In this document: one piece after another, positions 1 to 7,570 of the stretch
Numbering within the stretch: the first letter of the stretch is position 1
Layout of the letters: every line of letters begins with the position of its first letter
Assembly: GCA_045599005.1 (NCBI GenBank)
Contig: JAZRVF010000005.1
Location: 62,001-126,000, forward strand
DNA: 64,000 nucleotides
DNA from: Treponema_I sp045599005
GTDB taxonomy: Bacteria > Spirochaetota > Spirochaetia > Treponematales > Treponemataceae
Direction of reading: 5' to 3'
Position numbers and translations under genes: made by a program
The notes under the pieces: model-generated
What the model saw: the letters and a program-made list of their open reading frames with translations, nothing else
The model's database searches: none
What the model was told of the DNA's origin: nothing

Positions 1-382
1 ATTCATACTTCGTATTGTCAGCATTATTACGATAAATTGCTTTCAAATCCTTCTGATTGATTTTCCATACTTTAATGTCATCTAATCCCGGATTAAGATT
101 GGGACGGTCAACATAGAAAATAGATTTGTCGTTGCTGTCCTGAGTTACTTTGTAGTCTGTAAAATGGTTTGCAACTGAAGGTTCTGAAGCTCCTGTTTTT
201 CCAATTTCATAATATGTATATGTTGTCTGAGAATCAAAATAAATGCCATACCATTTTGAGCCGGCATCATGGATGTAACATTTTCCATTGATTGCGGTAT
301 TAATACCAAATTCACAAGAAGTGATTGCAACCAGTGCAACCAGAATCAGGCCGATAACTGCATATTTTGCCAGTTTTTTCAT
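1..382 (-). CDS. Putative lipoprotein, cut by the window edge
   Basis: The gene starts at an ATG at 382-380 and reads off the left end, so only about 127 residues are visible. A Shine-Dalgarno GGAGGA sits at 397-392, nine bases before the start. The N terminus (MKKLAKYAVIGLILVALVAI) is a classic signal sequence, followed by TSC with Cys at about residue 20, a relaxed spirochaetal lipobox. The mature part is rich in Tyr, Thr, Asn and Asp (for example QTTYTYYEIGKTG) and shows no motif I recognise. It is probably an exported surface or periplasmic lipoprotein; the function is unknown. Confidence 0.7.
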   Translation of the reverse strand, partial: MKKLAKYAVIGLILVALVAITSCEFGINTAINGKCYIHDAGSKWYGIYFDSQTTYTYYEIGKTGASEPSVANHFTDYKVTQDSNDKSIFYVDRPNLNPGLDDIKVWKINQKDLKAIYRNNADNTKYE

Positions 383-477
383 TTTCTTATTTCCTCCAGG
401 AAAAATGTGTTTGTTGTGTTTGCCCACACGGACAAAGTAACAGGTCAAATGTCGGGTTTTAGAATATCAGGTGCTGT

Positions 478-570
478 AGATGTTTCGACTTCATTCACAA
501 TGCTCATTCCGCTCAACATGACAGTTTTCTGACACAATGTTCATTCCGCTTAACATGACAGTTGTTCTGA
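478..570 (-). repeat. Tandem GTCATGTTGAGCGGA-type short repeats
   Basis: Two imperfect copies with a 37-base period lie at 497-532 and 534-570. Read on the minus strand each contains TGTCATGTTRAGCGGAATGA followed by RCATTGTG, and the inner copy continues into GAAGTCGAAACATCT (about 478-496). This resembles the short intergenic repeat beginning GTCATTCTGAGCG and ending GAAGAATCT that recurs in many bacterial genomes; a single copy of that form occurs here at 8391-8420. No gene overlaps it. Confidence 0.65.
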
Positions 571-689
571 AGCCCGAGATTGAGTCTGCTTATTGGAGTT
601 TACACGGGCATGGTGGCATAGTCAACATAATCTCTAATATCTCTATAAAAATGCGAAAAATATGAAATTATTGCGCAAAGTTCCGGGGC

Positions 690-780
690 GGGGTTTGGGG
701 CCGGCCCTGGAGGCCCCAGGAGAATGGGGTGTGGCGAAGACCTTTTTTGGGCTGAGCCCAGGGGAAAGGCTTTTCCCCTC
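690..780 (+). repeat. GC-rich dispersed repeat, copy A
   Basis: This 91-base block recurs at 21980-22067. The first 51 bases match with one substitution; the last 30 or so, starting at GGCTGAGCCCAGGGG, match exactly; only a short central segment (741-750) differs in length. It can form two hairpins: GGGGCC at 697-702 with GGCCCC at 712-717, and GGGGAAA at 761-767 with TTTCCCC at 772-778. It is far more GC-rich than its surroundings and ends 12 bases before the ettA -35 box. Confidence 0.85.
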
Positions 781-792
781 CAGATTTCCTCC

Positions 793-821
793 TTGAGAAC
801 CCTTATGTTTTATGTTAGAAT
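793..821 (+). promoter_or_regulatory. Leaderless-type promoter of ettA
   Basis: TTGAGA (793-798), a 17-base spacer and TAGAAT (816-821) are followed by only six bases before the ATG at 828. The predicted transcription start coincides with the start codon, and no Shine-Dalgarno sequence is present. Confidence 0.65.
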
Positions 822-827
822 TCAGGC

Positions 828-2588
828 ATGGCTACAACTTTTGATGACAAGAAAATCATTTACACAATGGATCGTGTGTCGCGTTCATACGGCACAAAAA
901 CTGTTCTTAAAGATATCAGCATTTCTTATTACTATGGCGCAAAGATCGGTGTGCTTGGTGAAAACGGTTCCGGTAAATCTTCTCTGATGAAGATTTTTGC
1001 AGGTCTGGACACGGATTTTACAGGTGAGACGACAATTGCTCCCGGTTATTCAATCGGTTATCTGCCTCAGGAACCGGAGCTGGCTGCCGGAAAGACCGTA
1101 ATGGAGATTGTAAAGGAAGGCGTTGCGGAAACAACTGCGCTTCTTGAGGAATTTGACAAGGTTAATGAGGCTTTCGGGGATCCGGATGCGGATTTTGACA
1201 AACTCTGCGCACGGCAGGCTGAGATTCAGGAAAAACTGGATGCTCTGGATGCATGGAATCTGGAAAGTCAGCTGGAACTTGCAATGGATGCGCTGCGCTG
1301 CCCGCCTTCTGACCAGATTGTTGATGTGCTTTCCGGTGGTGAGCGCCGCCGTGTTGCTCTGTGTCGGCTTCTGCTTCAGAAACCGGACATTCTGCTTCTG
1401 GACGAGCCTACAAACCATCTGGACGCGGAGACTGTTGCATGGCTTGAGCGGCATCTGCAGTCATACCCGGGAACAATCATCGCTGTAACTCATGACCGTT
1501 ACTTCCTGGACAATGTTGCCGGCTGGATTCTGGAACTGGACCGGGGCGAAGGTATTCCCTACAAGGGCAATTACTCCGGCTGGCTTGAGCAGAAGGAAAA
1601 CCGTCTTAAGATGGAAGAAAAGGGTGAAAGTGAGCGGCAGAAGGCTCTCAAGCACGAGCTGGAGTGGATCCACATGGGTGCGAAAGGGCGTCAGGCAAAG
1701 CACAAGGAACACATCACCAGATATGAGGAGCTGCTTAACCAGTCTGGAAAGGGACAGATCAAGGATACAAAGATCACGATTCCTGCCGGACCACGTCTGG
1801 GTGGGCTTGTTATTGAGGCAAAAGGGCTTACAAAGGGTTACGGAGACCGGCTGCTTTTTGACAATCTTTCTTTTACAGTGCCTGCCGGTGCTGTTGTGGG
1901 TATTGTCGGACCTAACGGTGCCGGTAAGACTACGCTGTTCCGCCTGATTGCAGATGCGGCCGGACAGACTGTGGAACGGCTTGACGGAACTGAGGGCGGT
2001 GAGAAACCTGACAGCGGAAACATCCGTGTGGGTGAGACTGTAAAACTTGTTTATGTTGACCAGATGCGGAGTCTGCTGGATGACAACAAGACTGTCTGGG
2101 AGCAGCTTTCTGACGGGCTGGACATCATCAAGCTGGGTGCGGTTGATGAAAAAGGGCGTCCGCTTAACGGTGCTCTCCGCGAGATCAACAGTCGCGCTTA
2201 CTGCAGCTGGTTCAACTTCAGCGGACCGGACCAGAAGAAAAAGGTTGGCGTGCTTTCCGGCGGTGAGAAAAACCGTCTGAATCTGGGTATGATGCTGAAA
2301 CAGGGCGGAAATGTCCTGCTTCTGGACGAGCCTACCAATGACCTGGACGTTACTACAATCCGCGCTCTGGAAGATGCCATTGAGGATTTTGCCGGCTGTG
2401 TTATGTGCGTAAGCCATGACCGCTGGTTCCTGGACCGAATCTGTACTCATATTCTGGCATTTGAGAACAACAGCGAAGTAATCTGGTTTGAGGGCAACTG
2501 GTCCGATTATGCAGAGTGGCGCCGTAAACAGCTGGGTGCTGATGCAGACCGTCCCCACAAGACGATTTACCGAAAAATGACACGCTAG
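828..2588 (+). CDS. ettA: Energy-dependent translational throttle EttA (ABC-F ATPase)
   Basis: This soluble protein of 586 residues has two ABC ATPase domains and no membrane segment, as in the ABC-F family, whose EttA member binds the ribosomal E site and couples translation to the ATP/ADP ratio. The first domain has Walker A GENGSGKSS (about residue 46) and signature LSGGERRR; the second has Walker A GPNGAGKTT (about 365) and signature LSGGEKNR; each has a Walker B LLLDEPTN. A charged linker rich in Lys, Glu and Arg (about 255-330) joins them. The opening IIYTMDRVSRSYG matches EttA rather than Uup or antibiotic-resistance ABC-F proteins. It is about 30 residues longer than E. coli EttA. The ATG at 828 is supported by the closely spaced promoter. 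Confidence 0.93.
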   Translation: MATTFDDKKIIYTMDRVSRSYGTKTVLKDISISYYYGAKIGVLGENGSGKSSLMKIFAGLDTDFTGETTIAPGYSIGYLPQEPELAAGKTVMEIVKEGVAETTALLEEFDKVNEAFGDPDADFDKLCARQAEIQEKLDALDAWNLESQLELAMDALRCPPSDQIVDVLSGGERRRVALCRLLLQKPDILLLDEPTNHLDAETVAWLERHLQSYPGTIIAVTHDRYFLDNVAGWILELDRGEGIPYKGNYSGWLEQKENRLKMEEKGESERQKALKHELEWIHMGAKGRQAKHKEHITRYEELLNQSGKGQIKDTKITIPAGPRLGGLVIEAKGLTKGYGDRLLFDNLSFTVPAGAVVGIVGPNGAGKTTLFRLIADAAGQTVERLDGTEGGEKPDSGNIRVGETVKLVYVDQMRSLLDDNKTVWEQLSDGLDIIKLGAVDEKGRPLNGALREINSRAYCSWFNFSGPDQKKKVGVLSGGEKNRLNLGMMLKQGGNVLLLDEPTNDLDVTTIRALEDAIEDFAGCVMCVSHDRWFLDRICTHILAFENNSEVIWFEGNWSDYAEWRRKQLGADADRPHKTIYRKMTR

Positions 2589-2602
2589 GGGCAGCATCTT
2601 CG

Positions 2603-2629
2603 GCCCTTCTACCGTTATGCCGGAAGGGC
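2603..2629 (+). terminator. Hairpin downstream of ettA
   Basis: GCCCTTC (2603-2609) pairs with GAAGGGC (2623-2629) across a 13-base loop, 14 bases after the ettA stop. There is no T-run, so it may act as a 3' stabilising or Rho-assisted structure rather than a classic intrinsic terminator. Confidence 0.35.
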
Positions 2630-2720
2630 TGGATTCTGCGGGTGATAACTGCCCGCCACTCTGGTCGCTTCTGGTGTGCCTGTCAGTTTTTCGTATCCGG
2701 AACACATTCTGCGCGGATAC

Positions 2721-2757
2721 TTGACGTGAATGCTCTCATAATGTAGTATGAGAGCAT
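2721..2757 (+). promoter_or_regulatory. tRNA-Ala promoter overlapped by a perfect inverted repeat
   Basis: TTGACG (2721-2726), a 17-base spacer and TAGTAT (2744-2749) form a good sigma-70-type promoter, with the predicted start about seven bases before the tRNA. A perfect 11-base inverted repeat, ATGCTCTCATA (2730-2740) and TATGAGAGCAT (2747-2757), covers the spacer and the -10 box. It could be an operator, or a hairpin terminating transcription from ettA, since TTTT follows shortly. Confidence 0.6.
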
Positions 2758-2763
2758 AGTTTT

Positions 2764-2837
<74 letters not shown>

Positions 2838-2842
2838 CTTAA

Positions 2843-2875
2843 GTCCTGTAGATTTTTCTGCAGGGCTTTTTTTTT
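2843..2875 (+). terminator. Intrinsic terminator after tRNA-Ala
   Basis: GTCCTGTAGA (2843-2852) pairs with TCTGCAGGGC (2857-2866), allowing G-T pairs, and is followed by nine T residues. Confidence 0.85.
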
Positions 2876-2989
2876 GCTGTTTTGTTTGTGCTCTTCTGGA
2901 TCTGGCGGGAAAGGTCTGAATCAGTCATGGTAGATTTTCTTTAAGCCGGAAAAATGATAGACTTCGGATATAAAAGGAATCAATCCGTT

Positions 2990-3715
2990 ATGACAGAAAA
3001 AAAATCCTTGGGGCGGGCGTTCAGGCTCGCATTTCCCAAGACAATCCCCGTTCTTACAGGCTTTTTCGTTCTTGGCGTGGCTTATGGACTGCTGATGAGT
3101 TCCCATGGTTACGGTCCTTTCTGGTCACTGCTTTTTGGTGCCACCGCTTTCTGCGGGAGCATGCAGTTTGTGGCCGTAACTTTTCTGACAGGGATTTTTC
3201 AGCCTTTCCAGGTTTTTCTCATGACTCTGATGGTGAATGCCCGCCATCTGTTCTACGGCCTTTCAATGCTGCAGAAGTATAAAGGTTCCGGGAAGTTCAA
3301 GTTTTTCCTGATTTTTCTGATGTGTGACGAGACTTTTGCAATCAATTCTTCTGTTGAGGTGCCGGAAGGTGTGGACAGTAAGGATTTTTACTTTGCAGTC
3401 TCAGTCTATGATTACTGTTACTGGCTGATCTCCAGTTTTCTGGGCGGCGTGATCGGGAACTTTTTTACAATCAATACGACAGGACTGGATTTTGCACTTA
3501 CAGCGCTTTTTGTGGTGCTTTTTATTGAGCAGCTTAAGACGCGCAGAAATGCTGTGTCTGGCGTGATCGGAATCGGGGCGGCGGCGTTGGCACTGCTGGT
3601 TTTCGGTGCGGACAGTTTTGTTATTCCGGCCATGGTTGTTATTCTGCTGGTTCTCCTTGTGTGCAGCAGACCGATAGAAAGCCTTGATGCTGCAAAAACT
3701 GAGAAAGGAAATTAA
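2990..3715 (+). CDS. azlC: AzlC-type branched-chain amino acid exporter subunit
   Basis: This is the large subunit of an AzlCD-type exporter, an inner-membrane pair that expels branched-chain amino acids or their analogues. The 241-residue protein is strongly hydrophobic with several membrane spans and has the family motifs GVAYGLLMSSHG, FCGSMQFVAV, MVNARHLFYGLSM and CDETFAIN. I chose the ATG at 2990 (MTEKKSLGRAF) because AAAGGA lies upstream at 2974-2978 and the longer frame from 2954 adds a poorly conserved 12-residue extension with weak signals; that start cannot be excluded. azlD follows five bases after the stop. Confidence 0.9.
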   Translation: MTEKKSLGRAFRLAFPKTIPVLTGFFVLGVAYGLLMSSHGYGPFWSLLFGATAFCGSMQFVAVTFLTGIFQPFQVFLMTLMVNARHLFYGLSMLQKYKGSGKFKFFLIFLMCDETFAINSSVEVPEGVDSKDFYFAVSVYDYCYWLISSFLGGVIGNFFTINTTGLDFALTALFVVLFIEQLKTRRNAVSGVIGIGAAALALLVFGADSFVIPAMVVILLVLLVCSRPIESLDAAKTEKGN

Positions 3716-3720
3716 CTGAT

Positions 3721-4056
3721 ATGAGACTGGATACTTTTCAGACATTGGGAATACTTGCCTGTGTTGTGGCGGGAACAATGCTTACCCGCTTTCTGCCTTT
3801 CCTGCTTTTCCCTGAGAGCAAAAAAACACCGAAGCTGGTTTCTTACCTGAGTACGACGATTCCTGCCGCAATGATGGGACTGCTGGTGGTCTATTGCCTT
3901 AAGGGCGTTTCTGTCGCAAGCTGGCCTCACGGGCTTCCGGAGCTGATTGCAATCGCGGCGACTGCAGGGCTTCATCTCTGGCGCAAAAACGTGCTGCTGA
4001 GTATCGGTGTTGGAACTGTTCTTTATATGGTGCTTGTCCAGCTGGTTTTTGTATGA
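3721..4056 (+). CDS. azlD: AzlD-type branched-chain amino acid exporter small subunit
   Basis: This 111-residue membrane protein is the usual partner of AzlC and has the family pattern of about four membrane spans, with the motif TMLTRFLPFLLFP near the N terminus and YLSTTIPAAMMGLLVVYCL in the middle. Its start lies five bases after azlC, preceded by AAAGGAAATTAACTGAT from the azlC 3' end. Its stop overlaps the start of the sensor kinase by four bases (ATGA), which implies translational coupling of transport and signalling genes. Confidence 0.88.
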   Translation: MRLDTFQTLGILACVVAGTMLTRFLPFLLFPESKKTPKLVSYLSTTIPAAMMGLLVVYCLKGVSVASWPHGLPELIAIAATAGLHLWRKNVLLSIGVGTVLYMVLVQLVFV

Positions 4057-5858
4057 AGTTTTTCCGGCGTACCCTCAACCTGAAATGGAGTATTTCCTTT
4101 GTAAGCATTGCTTTCTCTCTGGTTCTGGCACTGCTGATAGTAATGTTCAGTTTCTGGTGGTTCCGTTCCGTAACAAGGCAGAACATGGTAAAGACAAGCG
4201 AGTTCAATCTTCAGCAGAGCGAGGCTTTTGTTGACAGGCAGCTTTCTGCGGTACAGACTCTGATCCGCTGGTGCAACATGAACAGGCTGATTTCAGAGTT
4301 TTTCAGCACAGACTTTTTTGACCGTCAGCAGAGTCTGGATGTTTATGACAGGTTTGTGGAGGAACTGCGGAACTGCCCGGCGGCACTTTACATAAACCGC
4401 TTTGTTGTTGCGGGGCTCAACGGAAAAATGGTCCAGGCAGGAAGCGGAACCACACAGAGCCGGCCTCTGAACCGGGAAACTCTGGCGCATCTTGTGGATC
4501 TTCAGAATCCGGAAACCCTTTCTTTTGATACGATTGTTTCTGATCCTTTGAGTTATGATGACAAAGATCTTGTAATTCCTATTGTCCAGCCTGTATACCA
4601 TCTGTATTCGGGAGAACTGATCGCATATGCCTATATTGCCGTCTCAGTCCAGCTTTTTACGGACCAGATAAAGAACTACCAGCTTCCGGCGGATTCCCTG
4701 ATTCTTCTGGAACTGGAGGGATCTGAGGGCAGACACACTTACAGAATCAACAGCAGTTCGCTGGAAGAAATTCCTCTGAGTTTTACGGCTGACAATCCTG
4801 ACTCAATTGAGACGAACAGGAGCACTACTTTTGTAGGGCGGGTGCGATATCAGGGGATGAATCACATTTTTGTGAAATACTGTTTTGAGAACAACAGCGC
4901 AAATCTTGTGCAGATTCTTTCCGCACAGCAGGATTTTCGACAGTCCCGTTTCTTTGTGCGGCTGATCATTGCTGTTTTTGCGGCTCTGATTGTGTTTGCA
5001 CTTCTTCTGCGTTTTATTTTTTCCTATCTTGTCACGAAACCGGTGGATCAGCTTACAAAGCGGCTCAGTCTTATTTCTGAAGGTGATTTTTCTGAGGACA
5101 GGTCAATTCTCTGGGACAATGAGCTTGGCGAAATCGGGCGGGGAATAAACAATCTTTCCCAGAACATCCAGACTCTTATGGACAAAGCTGTGGAAAACGA
5201 AAAGCAGAAACGGGAATATGAATTCAAGATTCTGCAGAATCAGATAAATCCTCATTTTATGTACAACACGCTCAATTCAATCCGGTGGATGGCAACAATC
5301 CAGAAGGCACCGGGCATTGCGGAAATGGTCACCTCTTTCGCCAGTCTTCTGCGGAACATTGCGAACAATACGGATGAAACCATTCTGCTGAGTGATGAGC
5401 TGAGTCTTCTGGACGATTATTTTGTCGTTCAGAAATATCGTTATGGAGGTTCCATCTCGATGGAAGTGAATGTTGAGGAATCTGAGCTTCTCCAGGCAAG
5501 AATTCCGCGCTTCACTCTGCAGCCTCTTCTTGAGAATGCGATTTATCACGGAATCGAGCCGAAAGGAAATGCGGGCTGCATAAATGTTGATGTGCACCGG
5601 GACACAGACTGCAGAAACTGTGTTATCATCGATATTACAGATGACGGACTCGGAATGAGTCCGGATCAGGTGGCGAAAGTGCTGATGAATACTCCTTCCG
5701 GAAAGAGCAATCTTTTCAGGCATGTGGGTGTCTCAAATGTTCATCAGAGGCTGAAGCTGGTTTTCGGGCAGGAATACGGGCTGAGTGTTGAAAGTCAGCC
5801 GGAGGTTTTTACACGGGTAAGCGTCCGGATTCCGTTTGACGGGGAGAATTGCAGTTGA
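4053..5858 (+). CDS. Sensor histidine kinase, YesM/LytS-type (HPK7-like)
   Basis: This 601-residue membrane kinase has a first membrane span at about residues 12-36, a large extracytoplasmic sensor of about 265 residues, a second span at about 300-325, a HAMP linker (YLVTKPVDQLTKRL onward), a His-kinase domain with NPHFMYNTLNSI (phospho-acceptor His at residue 401) and a C-terminal ATPase domain with LLENAIYHG and DDGLGM. This is the order in Bacillus YesM and relatives, which usually sense extracellular carbohydrates. It overlaps azlD by four bases and the downstream regulator by four (TTGA), so it sits inside one operon. The sensor domain gives no direct clue to its ligand. Confidence 0.92.
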   Translation: MKFFRRTLNLKWSISFVSIAFSLVLALLIVMFSFWWFRSVTRQNMVKTSEFNLQQSEAFVDRQLSAVQTLIRWCNMNRLISEFFSTDFFDRQQSLDVYDRFVEELRNCPAALYINRFVVAGLNGKMVQAGSGTTQSRPLNRETLAHLVDLQNPETLSFDTIVSDPLSYDDKDLVIPIVQPVYHLYSGELIAYAYIAVSVQLFTDQIKNYQLPADSLILLELEGSEGRHTYRINSSSLEEIPLSFTADNPDSIETNRSTTFVGRVRYQGMNHIFVKYCFENNSANLVQILSAQQDFRQSRFFVRLIIAVFAALIVFALLLRFIFSYLVTKPVDQLTKRLSLISEGDFSEDRSILWDNELGEIGRGINNLSQNIQTLMDKAVENEKQKREYEFKILQNQINPHFMYNTLNSIRWMATIQKAPGIAEMVTSFASLLRNIANNTDETILLSDELSLLDDYFVVQKYRYGGSISMEVNVEESELLQARIPRFTLQPLLENAIYHGIEPKGNAGCINVDVHRDTDCRNCVIIDITDDGLGMSPDQVAKVLMNTPSGKSNLFRHVGVSNVHQRLKLVFGQEYGLSVESQPEVFTRVSVRIPFDGENCS

Positions 5859-7513
5859 AGAAGATAATAATCGTTGATGACGAGATGCTGGTTCTTGTGG
5901 GAATCAGCTCGATGATTGACTGGAATGCTCTTGATGTGCAGATTGCCGGAACCGCTCATAACGGGCAGCAGGCTCTGGAACTGATTGAGCGTGAGAAACC
6001 TGATATCGTGCTTATAGACATCAACATGCCGGTGAAAAACGGGCTGGACACGGCGCGGGAATGCAGGGAAAAGTTCGGTCAGCTGCCGGTTTTTATCTTT
6101 CTGACAAGTTACGAGGAATTTTCCTTTGCAAAGGCCGCTATAGAAGTGCAGGCGGTGGATTACCTTATAAAGATTTCTCTGACACAGGAGCAGCTGACCG
6201 CTGCAGTGCAGAAAGCTTCCAGACAGGTTGATGAACTTAGGGAACGGAACAGGCCGGCGATCGGGGAGCCTGAAACTGACGGGGCCGGTGCAGGCGTTTC
6301 TGTTCCTGCGGCAGGCAGTATTTCTTTTAAAGAACGTTTCTTTTTCAGGCTGATTCACGATTCCTTTGATACGCAGGAGCAGATGGAATCAGCTGAAGGC
6401 GAGCTTAAGATTGATCTGGCTGCCAACCAGTATGTTGTGGCGGCGATGGAAGTGATTTTTGACAGCCGGGAGATGGATGAAGAATCTCTTGGCAGGCTTT
6501 ATGCAAGCACTGTGAAAACCGCCGCGGAAACGGTTTCCAGGTTTGTGCGCTGTAACACTGTATGTCTTGATCTCCGGCATTTTGCGCTGATCATGTTTTT
6601 TGACAGAGATGATCCTGCCCTTCTGAACAGGGAACTGGAGCGGATTTTCGCAACTGTTCATGATGTTGTCTTCTCCTATTTCAGTGTTGAGCTGCGCTGC
6701 GCTGTGGGTTCTGTGGAAAACTCACCGGCGGGAATAAGCGCTTCTTACCAGAGTGCAAAAAATGTTGCAGTTCTTATGCCGGCTGAGGAAAGTCTTGCTT
6801 TTGCCGCAGACAGTTCCGCAGGTTCCGGGCAGGCGCCTTCGGAATGGGAGTCACGGCTTTCTGTACTGAAGAAGAACGCGGAAAATGCTTTTGAACGGCT
6901 GGATCCTAAGGAAGCGGAATCCGCTCTGTCAGGACTTTGCGCTTGTCTTGAGAAGGAAGTGCCGCCGGGAAATCAGCAGAGAATTGAAGCCATGGATTCA
7001 GCCTGTACAATGCTTTATGCGGCCTTGTCACTGATTCCGGACGGTCCGGAGATGCTGGAAGGCATTTTTGCGGACAAAGCGGATTCTTACCGTTCGATCT
7101 ACAGGCTCCGCTCCACTTCAGAAATTCTTGACTGGCTGAAGGTTTTTTCTGAGGGAATCAGCAGTCTGCTTCAGGAGAAACGTACTACTTACAAAGACCA
7201 TATTCTTCAGACAGTGCGGGAATATATCAACATAAACATTTACAAACGGCTTTCTCTTAATGACGTGGCAAGTGTCTTCGGTTTCACGCCGAATTATCTG
7301 AGCCAGCTTTTTTCCAAATCAGGAGAAAGCAGTTTTGTGGAATATGTAACGGCACAGAAAGTTGCGGAAGCCCAGCGGCTCCTGGCGGGGGATCCGAATC
7401 TTAAGATCTATGAGCTTGCAGACAGGCTGGGCTTTGAAAGTGCGTTTTATTTCAGCACGGTATTCAAGAAAGTCACAGGGTGTTCTCCTTCGGAATACAG
7501 GGAGACACTTTAA
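5855..7513 (+). CDS. AraC-family response regulator, YesN-type
   Basis: This 552-residue protein has an N-terminal receiver domain (KKIIIVDDEM; phospho-acceptor Asp55 in VLIDINMP; conserved Thr in FLTSYEEF; Lys in DYLIK), a long central region without clear motifs (about 130-440), and a C-terminal AraC-type double helix-turn-helix (about 450-552, with LSLNDVASVFGFTPNYLSQLFSK and LADRLGFESAFYFSTVFKK). It is the partner of the kinase before it. I chose the TTG at 5855: GGGGAG at 5841-5846 gives an eight-base spacing, whereas the TTG at 5849 has only two bases, and 5855 yields the four-base TTGA overlap with the kinase stop. Confidence 0.92.
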   Translation: MKKIIIVDDEMLVLVGISSMIDWNALDVQIAGTAHNGQQALELIEREKPDIVLIDINMPVKNGLDTARECREKFGQLPVFIFLTSYEEFSFAKAAIEVQAVDYLIKISLTQEQLTAAVQKASRQVDELRERNRPAIGEPETDGAGAGVSVPAAGSISFKERFFFRLIHDSFDTQEQMESAEGELKIDLAANQYVVAAMEVIFDSREMDEESLGRLYASTVKTAAETVSRFVRCNTVCLDLRHFALIMFFDRDDPALLNRELERIFATVHDVVFSYFSVELRCAVGSVENSPAGISASYQSAKNVAVLMPAEESLAFAADSSAGSGQAPSEWESRLSVLKKNAENAFERLDPKEAESALSGLCACLEKEVPPGNQQRIEAMDSACTMLYAALSLIPDGPEMLEGIFADKADSYRSIYRLRSTSEILDWLKVFSEGISSLLQEKRTTYKDHILQTVREYININIYKRLSLNDVASVFGFTPNYLSQLFSKSGESSFVEYVTAQKVAEAQRLLAGDPNLKIYELADRLGFESAFYFSTVFKKVTGCSPSEYRETL

Positions 7514-7535
7514 GAAACATAGGCACTTTTACTGC

Positions 7536-7565
7536 TTGGCTACATAATCCATTCTCGCTAGAATG
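7536..7565 (+). promoter_or_regulatory. Leaderless-type promoter of the thioesterase gene, with inverted repeat
   Basis: TTGGCT (7536-7541), a 17-base spacer and TAGAAT (7559-7564) stand six bases before the ATG at 7571. A perfect inverted repeat, CATTCT (7550-7555) and AGAATG (7560-7565), covers the -10 box and could be an operator. Confidence 0.65.
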
Positions 7566-7570
7566 GCATC

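Larger units (their letters stand above)
383..827. other. Gene-free stretch upstream of ettA
   Basis: This 445-base gap separates the divergent lipoprotein and ettA genes. It holds the GTCATNNTGAGCG-type repeats (478-570), an AT-rich stretch with no recognisable gene (about 600-680), the GC-rich dispersed repeat (690-780) and the ettA promoter (793-821). I see no convincing short gene in it; the 87-codon frame at 724-987 merely crosses the repeat and overlaps ettA. Confidence 0.6.

Noticed and set aside
145..339. Minus-strand frame of 64 codons near the left end
   Set aside because: It lies in a different frame of the lipoprotein gene at 1-382, which has a ribosome site, signal peptide and lipobox.
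724..987. Open frame of 87 codons across the GC-rich repeat and the ettA start
   Set aside because: It runs through the dispersed repeat and overlaps ettA in another frame, with no ribosome site.
1461..2705. Open frame of 414 codons opposite ettA
   Set aside because: It is antisense to a well-supported ABC-F gene and shows no family motif; long antisense frames are expected from the codon use here.
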